This document shows positions 26,433-34,968 of a stretch of 64,000 nucleotides of DNA, in pieces. The stretch comes from JAAYAY01 sp963674575 (GTDB lineage Bacteria > Planctomycetota > Planctomycetia > Pirellulales > Thermoguttaceae). Location: NCBI GenBank assembly GCA_963674575.2, contig CAXXQT010000005.1, forward strand, positions 248,001 to 312,000, in the 5' to 3' direction. Numbering within the stretch: position 1 is the stretch's first letter; each line of letters begins with the position of its first letter. The notes under the pieces are model-generated. The model searched no databases. It was not told the origin of the DNA and saw only the letters and a program-made list of their open reading frames with translations. Both the position numbers and the translations under genes were made by a program.

Positions 26433-27882
26433 AAACGAGCGTGGTCGGGAACGGGACGAGGCAATCCGGCAATTTCAAGAAAGCCACGCGGAACTACAGG
26501 CGATCTACGACGCCGTTGGCGATGGACTGATTATCGTCGACGCCGAGACGGGCCACTGCCTTCGCGCGAATGCCCGAATGGCGGAGATGCTCGGCTATAC
26601 CCTGGAGACTCTGCCGTTGGATGTTCGGGCCGTCCATCGCCCGGAGGACTTGCCGGAGATTGCCGAGAAGTTCCGTGCCCAGGTAGAAGGCCGTTTACCC
26701 TTCGCGGAGAATATCCCCTTTCTCCACAAGGACGGCAGCCTCGTCTATACGGACATCAGCGGCAGCCGCATGTCTTACAAGGGCCGCTCCTGCCTAATCT
26801 GCTTTGTGCGCAACGTCACGCAGCGCCGCCACGCCGAGGCGGCCCTCCGCGAAAGCGAGGAGAGATTTCGAGCGGTTTTCGACGAGGCTCCGGTCGGATT
26901 GGTCATTGGCGGGCCCGATCAAACCATCGCCTTGGCGAACAAGGCCTTGTGTGAAATGACGGGCTACGCACCGGAAGATCTGATCGGCAAGAAAGTCCAG
27001 GATTTCATTCACCCCGACGATTTGCACCTGAGCGCGGAACAGGTGAAGAAATTACTGGCCGGCGAGATTGACAGTTTCACCGTGGAGCGGCGTTACCTTG
27101 CCAAGGGAGGACGCCCGTTCTGGGCTCAGGCCACGACCGCCACGATTCGCGGGGGCAACGGCAAACTGGCCTTCGGGCTCGGTATTGTCCACAACATCGA
27201 GGAACGCAAGCGAGCTCGCGAGGCCCTCGAACGGGAACGCAAGACGCTCTGGCACATGCTCCGTTCCAGCGACCACGAGCGCCAGCTGATCGCCTACGAC
27301 ATTCACGACGGGCTGGCTCAGCAACTGGCCGCCGCCATCATGCAGTTCCAATCCTATGAGCATCTTAAAGGAAACGCGGAAGAAGACGCCAAGACAGCCT
27401 TCGAAGCCGGCTTGCAGATGCTGCGTCGCGCTCACAGTGAATCCCGCCGGCTGATCAGCGGCGTGCGGCCTCCTATTCTCGACGAATCCGGGATTGTGGC
27501 CGCCCTGGCCCACTTGGTTCACGACCAACCTCAGATCGACGCGCCGACGGTCGAGTTTGAAAGCCAGGTCCGCTTTGGCCGCCTGGAATCGGTGCTCGAA
27601 AACGCCATCTATCGCATCGCCCAGGAAGCCCTCGCCAACGCCTGCAAGCACAGTGGCAGCGAGCGGGTCCGCCTTGCCATCGACCAGGAGGACGACACGA
27701 TTCGCCTGGTCGTGCAGGACTGGGGAATCGGGTTCGATCCCGACACCGTCGATGCCGGCCGCTTTGGGCTCGACGGAATCCGGGAACGAACCCGTTTGCT
27801 TGGTGGAGAGATTACGATCGAGAGTCAAGCGGGACAGGGAACAACCATCCAGGTCGTTCTCCCGCTGATGGCCCGAGGATAA
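26422..27882 (+). CDS. PAS-PAS sensor histidine kinase (HisKA_3 type)
   Basis: 486 residues from the ATG at 26422, with GGAGGAGG about 13 bases upstream. Two PAS domains occupy about 15-135 (YDAVGDGLIIVDAETGHCLR) and 140-262 (FDEAPVGLVIGGPDQ); no membrane helix is present, so the sensor is cytoplasmic. The dimerisation domain has DIHDGLAQQLAAA with phospho-acceptor His295, the HisKA_3 signature that goes with NarL-type regulators, and the ATPase domain (about 385-486) has RIAQEALANACKHS and FGLDGIRERTRLLGG. The start lies inside the restored 3' end of the oxidoreductase (GATGTCGAGTGA), so the two are coupled. The likely partner is the NarL-type regulator at 29430-30065. The ligand is unknown. 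Confidence 0.92.
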   Translation: MSSENERGRERDEAIRQFQESHAELQAIYDAVGDGLIIVDAETGHCLRANARMAEMLGYTLETLPLDVRAVHRPEDLPEIAEKFRAQVEGRLPFAENIPFLHKDGSLVYTDISGSRMSYKGRSCLICFVRNVTQRRHAEAALRESEERFRAVFDEAPVGLVIGGPDQTIALANKALCEMTGYAPEDLIGKKVQDFIHPDDLHLSAEQVKKLLAGEIDSFTVERRYLAKGGRPFWAQATTATIRGGNGKLAFGLGIVHNIEERKRAREALERERKTLWHMLRSSDHERQLIAYDIHDGLAQQLAAAIMQFQSYEHLKGNAEEDAKTAFEAGLQMLRRAHSESRRLISGVRPPILDESGIVAALAHLVHDQPQIDAPTVEFESQVRFGRLESVLENAIYRIAQEALANACKHSGSERVRLAIDQEDDTIRLVVQDWGIGFDPDTVDAGRFGLDGIRERTRLLGGEITIESQAGQGTTIQVVLPLMARG

Positions 27883-27912
27883 GGGACTGCCCGATCTAAA
27901 CGATCGCGGAAT

Positions 27913-29262
27913 TCAGAAGCCCAACCCCGGTCCGTTCAGGGACGCGGTTCCCAGCGTGCCGTCGGTCACTTCGAACATGCTCGGGAACCGTTTGGCCCAC
28001 TCGGCATTGGCGGCCGGGCAGTACTGACGCCCGTTGCCTTCGATGGCGGCCACCGTCGGAATACGCGCCGAGAGCGACGCGGAATGCAGGAAGGAGGCCC
28101 CCGGGCAGGTCAGGTCCTGAACGCAGAGGAACATGCCGTACTTCTGGGCCGCCGCTCCCATCAGCAACGCCTCGGTATGCCCCTTGCACGCCTTCAAAGC
28201 CACGCCCGAGTAGCCTAGCTCGCGGCTCAGGAGCAGGCATTCGAAGTCCACGAGCGACTCGTCGATCACGACGGGTTTGATCTTGGCCGCCTCGTGCATG
28301 CGGTTGTTCGGATTGGCTTTCAGGTCGCGGTGGGTCGGCTGCTCGATATACTGGAGCCGATCGAGGGCCTGGGGCGCTCGCTCGCCCACCTTGGCCAGGA
28401 AGTCGAGCACGTACTGCACGTTGGCGCATTTTTCGTTGAAGTCGGCCGAGTAGCACCACTCGCTGCAACCCCGCGCGGCCTGCGCCTCGGCGGACACGCG
28501 ATCCACGGAGACGACCCGCTCCACGTCCCAGTCGAGATTGTCGCCGTTGAGCTTGATCTTCAGATGGGTCAAGCCGTCGGCGGCGATCCATTCGGGAAGT
28601 GTTTCCGGCAACCCGTCGTCGATCCGTTGGGCGATGTCGCCGTCGGTCAGGGGATCGAGGGCCCCGACGAGATGATAGAGCGGCATCGTCGGCTTGGGAT
28701 CCCGCGACGTGTAGCGGTCGAGATACTCGCCGGCGAACTGGTCGGTCAGGTAGGAGGCAATGTCGCGATTGACGAATTCCGAGGAGAGCAGGTTGTAGGA
28801 GTTTTCTCCCAGCGTCTTGCCGTAGGCGTCGTGGATGGCGGCCTCCAGGGGACTGGCTGAGACGAGATGAGCCAGCCGAGGCATCGCTTCGATTCCCATC
28901 TCCGCCGTCACTTCGCCAGCCCTCGCCGCGTAGTCCGCCGATAGATCATGGGTGATCTCCAGGGGATGCCCAAGGCCCTCGTACCCGTTGGCTCCCTCGG
29001 CGAGATTCTGCCCCAGGGCAGTCATCGCTTGAAGCGTCTGTTCGCCCGTGGTGGTCGCAGTCGGCCAGGCCCAGATGTTCCCCATGGGCATGGAGCCGAA
29101 CCCGGTTCCTCGCCGCCCGTCCCGGGTTTCCACCTCGGCGGTCACGTGAAGGAGCACCACGTCGTTGACCACCCGGCCGCCGAACTTGATTGGGGTCCGG
29201 TAGTTGAACTGCTCGGTCTCCGAAGAAACACGCACAAGGCGGATATCCGTTGCTTTCGACAT
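27913..29262 (-). CDS. Enolase-superfamily enzyme (mandelate racemase/muconate lactonizing type)
   Basis: 449 residues from the ATG at 29262, preceded by GAGGAAGG (an ATG six codons upstream lacks one). The barrel domain shows HLKIKLNGD (the KxK-type catalytic pair), CYSADFNEKC (first metal ligand Asp), YIEQPTHRD (Glu ligand) and VVIDESLV (third ligand), then ALKACKGHTEAL with a conserved Lys. The enolase fold takes a proton from the alpha-carbon of a carboxylate, and dehydratase, racemase and epimerase members exist, so the substrate cannot be read from sequence. An acid-sugar dehydratase would fit the glycan-degrading context. Convergent with the histidine kinase at 30 bases. Confidence 0.87.
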   Translation of the reverse strand: MSKATDIRLVRVSSETEQFNYRTPIKFGGRVVNDVVLLHVTAEVETRDGRRGTGFGSMPMGNIWAWPTATTTGEQTLQAMTALGQNLAEGANGYEGLGHPLEITHDLSADYAARAGEVTAEMGIEAMPRLAHLVSASPLEAAIHDAYGKTLGENSYNLLSSEFVNRDIASYLTDQFAGEYLDRYTSRDPKPTMPLYHLVGALDPLTDGDIAQRIDDGLPETLPEWIAADGLTHLKIKLNGDNLDWDVERVVSVDRVSAEAQAARGCSEWCYSADFNEKCANVQYVLDFLAKVGERAPQALDRLQYIEQPTHRDLKANPNNRMHEAAKIKPVVIDESLVDFECLLLSRELGYSGVALKACKGHTEALLMGAAAQKYGMFLCVQDLTCPGASFLHSASLSARIPTVAAIEGNGRQYCPAANAEWAKRFPSMFEVTDGTLGTASLNGPGLGF

Positions 29263-29429
29263 GACGGCCTTCCTCGACATCCAGGGCGGACACGGTGGTT
29301 TGCGAAACGCGCCATGGTAGCCGATTCCCGCCGCTCAGGGCAAGACACTGCCAGAAATGCCAAGCGGAGCCGCGAATGAACGCCGCGGCTCCGCTTGCGA
29401 TGAATCGAACGTGTGCCGACAGGGGTCGG

Positions 29430-30065
29430 CTAGACCAACTGTTTCCGCACGGCCCAAACGGCCGCCTGGGTGCGATCGGAAACGCCGATCTTCCGCAGAA
29501 TGTGCTGCACGTGCTCTTTGACCGTTTCGTAGCTGATGTGGAGCGCCTGGGCAATCTCCTTGTTCGTCAGGCCGTAGGCCAACTGGCGAAGGACCTCGCT
29601 CTCGCGCTGGGTCAGCGGCACTTCGACGTCGGCGGCCAGTCGCGGCGTGGCCAGGGCGCCGGTCACCCGACGCAACTCGTCGCGGGTCCAGGCGCTTTCG
29701 CCGGCAGCGGCCGTTCGGATCGCGCCCAGCAACTCGTCTCGGGTGCAGCCCTTCAGCAGATAGCCGCTTGCCCCCAACGCCACGGACCGGGCGATGTAGG
29801 TCGGGTTGTCAAAGGTCGACAGCATCAGCACGGGCATGTCGGGCTTTTCGAGCTTGATTCGCCCCAACGCCGTCAGCCCGTCGCCCTTGGGCATACGAAT
29901 ATCGAGCAGGACGACGTCCAAATCCCCCTCCATGGCGAATTTGACGGCTTCTTCCCCCGTCCCGACTTCGGCAACGATTTCCACTTCCGTCCCGGAAAAG
30001 ATGGTCCGCAGACCGCTCCGGACGACTTCGTGGTCGTCGGCAACCAAGATTCTAATTGTGCTCAT
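29430..30065 (-). CDS. NarL/FixJ-family response regulator
   Basis: 211 residues from the ATG at 30065 (MSTIRILVADDHEVVRSGLR); the upstream frame to 30173 has no regulator features. The receiver domain carries the acidic pair D10/D11, phospho-acceptor Asp55 (VVLLDIRMPKGDG), Thr84 (MLSTFD) and Lys105 (GYLLKG). The C-terminal LuxR HTH (about 145-205) reads PLTQRESEVLRQLAYGLTNK and HISYETVKEHVQHILRK. It would bind DNA as a dimer once phosphorylated. The PAS histidine kinase at 26422-27882 has the matching HisKA_3 domain, so they are probably a pair, split by the enolase-family gene. Confidence 0.92.
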   Translation of the reverse strand: MSTIRILVADDHEVVRSGLRTIFSGTEVEIVAEVGTGEEAVKFAMEGDLDVVLLDIRMPKGDGLTALGRIKLEKPDMPVLMLSTFDNPTYIARSVALGASGYLLKGCTRDELLGAIRTAAAGESAWTRDELRRVTGALATPRLAADVEVPLTQRESEVLRQLAYGLTNKEIAQALHISYETVKEHVQHILRKIGVSDRTQAAVWAVRKQLV

Positions 30066-30601
30066 TCGAAAACTCCGATCATGCGCTAAAAACGGGAATG
30101 TTGTTGGGCCAGAAGCCGCGCCCTTAAAAACCCGTGCATTACTCTGGACTGGCGAAGCGGGACCTTTTGACAAAAGGACTTCCAGAGGCCGCTTCGTGAC
30201 ATCTGGCGGGGGTCTTGGGGATTCCCCAACAAGTTCCCCTCCAAATGACCATTATTCTTACCCTAAACTTATCATAACAGAATTTCTCCAGGGGGGTAGC
30301 CCTCCTGTCAGAATTTGGGGAATTGGTCAATGCAGCTATCCTATTCCCCCTCACTATAGGAGGTTTGGGGGGAATATCAGGGCATTTCCCGTCTTTTCTG
30401 GCCGTCGCTTGTCAGCGTGGTATCCCCCCTGTTTAGAATCCCGTGGCCACTTGTTCGTTGTCGGAACAGCAATCTCCAGCCTAATTTGCGAATCGGCGCG
30501 CCGAAGACGATAATCCTCCCAAGGCACTTCAACGCCCGATCGGCGTGGGAATGCCGTGCTGTCCTCGCTGTCGTTGCATCCGCCAGCATCAGGGAGTGGT
30601 T
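30066..30601. promoter_or_regulatory. Long AT-richer intergenic region with a TTGGGGATTCCCCAA dyad
   Basis: About 535 bases between the divergent response-regulator and sulfatase 1 genes, clearly less GC-rich than the genes around it. TTGGGGATTCCCCAA at 30216-30230 is palindromic apart from one central base, and related GGGGAATT/ATTCCCC pieces follow at about 30315-30350. As the only long non-repeat intergenic stretch here, it probably holds both promoters and an operator. No promoter boxes could be placed with confidence. Confidence 0.45.
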
Positions 30602-32149
30602 ATGTACCAGATCAAACGCCGAGACTTCCTCCGGACCACCGCCGCGGCCGCCCTCGGGGCCGGCTTGCCGTCTCTTGCTCGGTGCACGGCCAGCGAGAAG
30701 AAGAAGGACGGTCTCAACGTGCTTTTCCTGATGACGGACGAGCAGCATTGGCAATCCCTCAGCTCGACGGGAAACCCCTACATTGAGACCCCCAACATGG
30801 ACCGCCTGGGGGCCGAGGGCGTCCGTTTCGACAACGCCACCTGCGTCACGCCCTACTGCTCCCCCTCCCGGGCCTCGATCATCACCGGGCTCTATCCCCA
30901 CAGCCACGACATCCTCCTGAATGTCAGCCCGGGCAGGAATACTCAAGCCCCCCTGCCCCAGGATGCGTTTGCCAACACGGAAACGATGCTAAGTCGTCAT
31001 GGCTATGCCACCGGCCACCGCGGCAAATGGCACCTGGGCGACAAGGGCGATTTCGATTGCTACCAGTCGATGGGCTACGCTGGGCCGAATCGGCAGTATC
31101 ATGAAATGCTCAACGAGAAGCTGCCGGCCCGCAACTTCAAGGACCATCCCAGCCCCGGCAAATACCTGAATCGCCCTGTCGAGATGACGCCCCGGGTCGA
31201 GCAGGGCTATCGTGAGTTTCACGCCCAGCCCAACAACCGCCTGGCCTACATCTCGACCATCGGCAAGAGCCTGGTTCCCCCGGAACTGCTCCCCGAGACC
31301 CAGATCACCGACCAGGTCCTCGGCCTCATCGACGCCCATGCCGACGAGAACTTCATGATCACGGCCTCGTGGAGCCCGCCCCACGATCTGTGGGTGATTC
31401 CCGAGCCCTACTACAGCATGGTCGACCGCGATCGAGTCAAGCTCTCCGGCAGCTTCGACATGCCCGAATGGGACCGCAAGGGGCCCAGCAAGCGGCTGGG
31501 CGACCTCATGGGTCCCGAGGGAGTGCGTGAATATGCCGCCATCTACCACGGCATGGTCAAGTACATCGACGATCAACTCGGACGCGTCCTCACGCGGCTC
31601 GACGAGCGGGGCCTGGCCGACAACACGCTCGTGATCTTCACCAGCGACCACGGGGACATGGTGGGCGCCCACGGCTGCATCGGCAAGTCGATCTTCAGCT
31701 TCTACGACGACCTGGTCCGGATCCCACTTCTCATGCGGCTCCCCGGCCGGATCAAGCCGGGCACGACCGTCGACAAGCCGGTGAGCCAGATCGACTTGAT
31801 GCCCACAATCATGGACTATGCCGGGCTGCCCGTGCCGGAGGGCATCCACGGCTCTTCCCTGTGCCCGTTGATCGAAGGTCGCGACGTTCCCTGGCGCGAC
31901 TACGCCTTCTGCCAGCGAGCGAATCAGGGCCGTATGTTGCGGACGGCCCGCTACAAGTTCTTCCTCCGCAACAAGCCCGGCGTTGCCGCCCTCTACGGCA
32001 TGCAGGAAGACCCTCATGAAGACCGCAACCTGGCAGGCGATCCGGCCCACAAAAAGACGGTGCGCGACCTTCACGAGCGGCTCCTCGCCATCATGCGAAC
32101 CGATGGTGATCCCGAGTGGAAGCAATTTGTCCGCGATCCGTTGGGGTGA
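30602..32149 (+). CDS. Sulfatase (Tat-exported)
   Basis: 515 residues from the ATG at 30602, with GGGAG upstream. A twin-arginine signal peptide is present (KRRDFLRTTAAAALGAG). The sulfatase signature is CSPSR (Cys86 to Arg90 in TPYCSPSRASIITG), in which Cys86 is converted to formylglycine. Further active-site elements are MTDEQH, HRGKWHLGD and TSDHGDMVGAHG. It would cleave sulfate esters from sulfated glycans outside the cytoplasm. It has a C-terminal substrate-recognition domain ending RDPLG. A maturase is not in the window. A repeat-hairpin (32322-32409) follows about 170 bases downstream. Confidence 0.94.
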   Translation: MYQIKRRDFLRTTAAAALGAGLPSLARCTASEKKKDGLNVLFLMTDEQHWQSLSSTGNPYIETPNMDRLGAEGVRFDNATCVTPYCSPSRASIITGLYPHSHDILLNVSPGRNTQAPLPQDAFANTETMLSRHGYATGHRGKWHLGDKGDFDCYQSMGYAGPNRQYHEMLNEKLPARNFKDHPSPGKYLNRPVEMTPRVEQGYREFHAQPNNRLAYISTIGKSLVPPELLPETQITDQVLGLIDAHADENFMITASWSPPHDLWVIPEPYYSMVDRDRVKLSGSFDMPEWDRKGPSKRLGDLMGPEGVREYAAIYHGMVKYIDDQLGRVLTRLDERGLADNTLVIFTSDHGDMVGAHGCIGKSIFSFYDDLVRIPLLMRLPGRIKPGTTVDKPVSQIDLMPTIMDYAGLPVPEGIHGSSLCPLIEGRDVPWRDYAFCQRANQGRMLRTARYKFFLRNKPGVAALYGMQEDPHEDRNLAGDPAHKKTVRDLHERLLAIMRTDGDPEWKQFVRDPLG

Positions 32150-32603
32150 GTGTGAAGGTGGCCTGACGGTCCTTGGAGTGCGTGCGACTTGTCGCCGCTT
32201 TCCTTTTAGGCGGCATTGGGTGGCCGCTCCGCGGCACTGCGGATTGACACGGGATTCGGAGTCAATGGCGCATGGGGAGCATGGCAAGACCTTCGCGTCG
32301 AATACGAAACCGCGGTCGGAGGCCTCTTGTGGCTGCGCCACCCTGACGATTTTCCGGCTATGTCAACCGAAATGGGTGACGGAATGCGGAAAAATCATCA
32401 GGGCCACCCGGGATTGAAGGAAGCACTGTCAACAAGTAGACAGTGGCACACGGGTCTGACATATCACGGGTTGGCAGGGCCTCCCGGCCAATGGGGACTT
32501 CGCTTGTGTTCTTCAGGCATCGGCGGATACTATGTCGGTGGTGCTGCAACGAGGGTGCGGTGGATGAGAGCGTTTCTTTGTATTTGGAGCAAGTGGTGCA
32601 GCC
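32150..32603. other. Intergenic region with a hairpin repeat, no gene seen
   Basis: About 450 bases between sulfatase 1 and the ankyrin-type gene. The only clear element is repeat E at 32322-32409; the remainder, including open frame 32216-32611, has no convincing coding features. The ankyrin gene promoter should lie in the last ~190 bases. Confidence 0.5.
32322..32409 (+). repeat. Hairpin repeat E, copy 1
   Basis: CTCTTGTGGC-x5-CCACC then CCTGACGATTTTCCGGCTAT, a variable middle and CGGAAAAATCATCAGGG. The arms CCTGACGATTTTCCG and CGGAAAAATCATCAGG pair as a long stem with one mismatch. A second copy in the same orientation (34700-34786) differs at only a few positions. Each copy ends a little under 200 bases before the next plus-strand gene. 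Confidence 0.75.
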
Positions 32604-34646
32604 ATGCGTGAACTCGTGGCCAGGAAGAAGTTTATTTGTGGGGCTCTCTTTCTCGTTATCGGCCTGCAAGCCAGTGGCTGCGGCCACGGTGGTTCCAAGG
32701 GAGTTGCCGAGAGGGCGTCTGCCACCAAAGAGGCGCCGGTCAATGATCGGTGGTCTCAAGGTCCATATCGCTACTGGGCCCCGGATATTTTCTTCGACGA
32801 CCCCAAGCTGCTCGATCTCTGCAATGCCATCGCCGACAAGGACTTCGATCGGATCGACCGGCTCGTGAAGATCGAAGGCGTGGATATCAACGCGACCGGG
32901 CGGAGAAACGTGACGCCGCTTTTCTGGGCATTCCCCATGGGGTATGTAGAAGCCTTTGTGAAACTCCCTCGCGACGAGAAGAACAGCCTTGTGAGCAGCG
33001 AGATTGCGCCCACTCAGCGAAAATACATGGGGGAGCACTCGCGGCTGATCGAGCATCTGCTGAAGCTGGGCGCCAACCCCAATATCAAGGCGGCGCTCGC
33101 CAATGTCGTGGTCGTGCGCAACGAGCCGAAACGCGTCTATCTGCCGGGGTACATTTTTGAATCCTCCCAGGAACTGGCCGTGACCCAAATCGCATCGCAA
33201 CCACTCGGGCGCGCCAGGTTCAACTACTTTCCAATCGTTATGGCCAATGGGGGCGATCCGAAGCTCACCGACAAGAAGGGCATGCCCCTCATTTTCTATG
33301 CGTGCGACAGTCTTTACGGATCGACGGGCGGCAAGTCGTCGCCCGAGAATGTTGCCCTCCTGATCGACGCCGGAGTGGATCTTGAAACGCGAGATCCTAA
33401 CGGACGCACGCCCATCCTCGTTGCAGCCACTGGGACGCATTTCCATGTGGTCTACATGCTGATCCATGCGGGCGCGGACTTTCTCGCACAGGAAGACTCC
33501 AGGGGGGAGGACGACCTGGCCAGGTTCGTGTGCAGACAGATGCGCGCCATTGAGAACATCCCGGAGATGCATCGAGAGTTCGAGGAGCGGGGCCTGAAAT
33601 TCGCTCCCCGCCAGATCGATCCGTATTTCCTGGAGGTCGTGGGTTTCCTGGCACAAGAGAGCCTGCAGGAAGATGCCTATGCCCTGTGGAAGGACCGGAT
33701 CGACCAACTCGTTGAGCAGGGCGAGGTGGTCTATGGTCAGCGCGATCCGTTCATCGACGAGTGGGTTGCGCGGGGTTCGTATCACGCAATCTTGGCAGCA
33801 GGGGATGATGACGGGGGCCGCATCCCGCAGTACGGACCCGTTCAGGCTGAAGGTCTCCGGCTGGTCACTCAGGCGGAGATGGAATCGCTGGCATCGAAGC
33901 GAGATCCCCTCGGGCCGGCGGCGGCGTGGATTCGCGTGGGCCGCGATCCCGCCTCGGCCAGGGAAGAGGCTGTTCGGCTTCAAGTCCAGTATGCCGCAAG
34001 GGCCATGGCAAGTCGCAAGAACTCCGAATGGACTCTGGCGCCTCCGGAGTTGTCGGCCAGGGAGATGGAACGGCTGGCAGAAATTGTCTCTGCCGTGGAA
34101 TCCAGATCGAACGTTGACGTGGAAGTGGCCGTTGATCCCCGGGCGATCTATCAGATCCGCTCCCAGGCCCTTACGGATCTCTTCCCTGAGACCACATTTG
34201 TCGTGGTTCCGTGGCACACAAGGAAGCGTCCGACCAGTCACGCGTCGGTGGTCATGCCGATGTTCACGGCGTCCACCTTCGCGATCGAAAGCGATGACGG
34301 CCCGGCTGCCGAATTTCCGCACAGCGGGCACTACGAGCAGTTCGGCGCTTATCTGAAGGACCACCATGTGGTCATTCGTCACGACAAGGAAGCGGCCAAG
34401 ATCTGGAAGGCATTCTGCGCGATCCACAACAAGCAATGGTTGAACCTCAGGTACCTGCACCTGAGGAACTCCTGGCGGTTCAACTCGCCCCAGAAGTTAC
34501 AGGGCTGGAACAGAGAAGTTCCAGGTGAATTCGCAAGAATCGATCGCTACTACGAACTGGTTGTTGACCGGGAAGGATGCGTGCAAGAAGGGAAGCTGAA
34601 AATGGAGGAAATTCGATCTGCGCGAACCGGAACCGGGGGACCTTGA
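32604..34646 (+). CDS. Ankyrin-repeat lipoprotein with long C-terminal extension
   Basis: 680 residues from the ATG at 32604. A lipoprotein signal is present (FICGALFLVIGLQASGC, Cys26), so the protein is anchored in a membrane facing the periplasm. Ankyrin-like units are found at about 68-95 (CNAIADKDFDRIDRLVKIEG), 150-165 (LIEHLLKLGANPNIKAAL) and 248-300 (LLIDAGVDLETRDPNGRTPI, IHAGADFLAQED), with long insertions between them. The remaining ~370 residues are Glu/Arg-rich and mixed, with no domain I can recognise. It is flanked by the direct hairpin repeats E and shows no operon partner. The function is unknown. Confidence 0.8.
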   Translation: MRELVARKKFICGALFLVIGLQASGCGHGGSKGVAERASATKEAPVNDRWSQGPYRYWAPDIFFDDPKLLDLCNAIADKDFDRIDRLVKIEGVDINATGRRNVTPLFWAFPMGYVEAFVKLPRDEKNSLVSSEIAPTQRKYMGEHSRLIEHLLKLGANPNIKAALANVVVVRNEPKRVYLPGYIFESSQELAVTQIASQPLGRARFNYFPIVMANGGDPKLTDKKGMPLIFYACDSLYGSTGGKSSPENVALLIDAGVDLETRDPNGRTPILVAATGTHFHVVYMLIHAGADFLAQEDSRGEDDLARFVCRQMRAIENIPEMHREFEERGLKFAPRQIDPYFLEVVGFLAQESLQEDAYALWKDRIDQLVEQGEVVYGQRDPFIDEWVARGSYHAILAAGDDDGGRIPQYGPVQAEGLRLVTQAEMESLASKRDPLGPAAAWIRVGRDPASAREEAVRLQVQYAARAMASRKNSEWTLAPPELSAREMERLAEIVSAVESRSNVDVEVAVDPRAIYQIRSQALTDLFPETTFVVVPWHTRKRPTSHASVVMPMFTASTFAIESDDGPAAEFPHSGHYEQFGAYLKDHHVVIRHDKEAAKIWKAFCAIHNKQWLNLRYLHLRNSWRFNSPQKLQGWNREVPGEFARIDRYYELVVDREGCVQEGKLKMEEIRSARTGTGGP

Positions 34647-34968
34647 TCCACGCGGAGACGCTTCGGCAATGCTCCGGAAGGGGACGCCCTTTTCGGATCC
34701 TCTTGTGGCAGAGCCACCCTGACGATTTTCCGGCTATGTCAGCCGAAATGGGGGACGGAATGCGGAAAAATCATCAGGGCTACCCACAAGAACAACATTT
34801 CCGGGAAGAGAAAGCGATGACAAGTCCTCGCACTCCAAGGATCGTGAAGAACCGTGACATCGGCATAGCCCTTAGGTATGATGTGATGATGCGGAGCAGC
34901 CGCCAAGTTGCGGCAAACCGTATCGCGATCCAGCAATGCCAAGAAGCGACCCATATAGAGGACACGCA
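34647..34968. other. Intergenic region with a hairpin repeat, no gene seen
   Basis: About 320 bases between the ankyrin gene and sulfatase 2. Repeat E copy 2 (34700-34786) is the only clear element; small open frames here have no support. Confidence 0.5.
34700..34786 (+). repeat. Hairpin repeat E, copy 2
   Basis: Same layout as 32322-32409: CTCTTGTGGCAGAGCCACC, CCTGACGATTTTCCGGCTAT, then CGGAAAAATCATCAGGG. Differences from copy 1 are mostly single bases. It lies about 180 bases before the sulfatase 2 start, mirroring copy 1 before the ankyrin gene. Confidence 0.75.
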
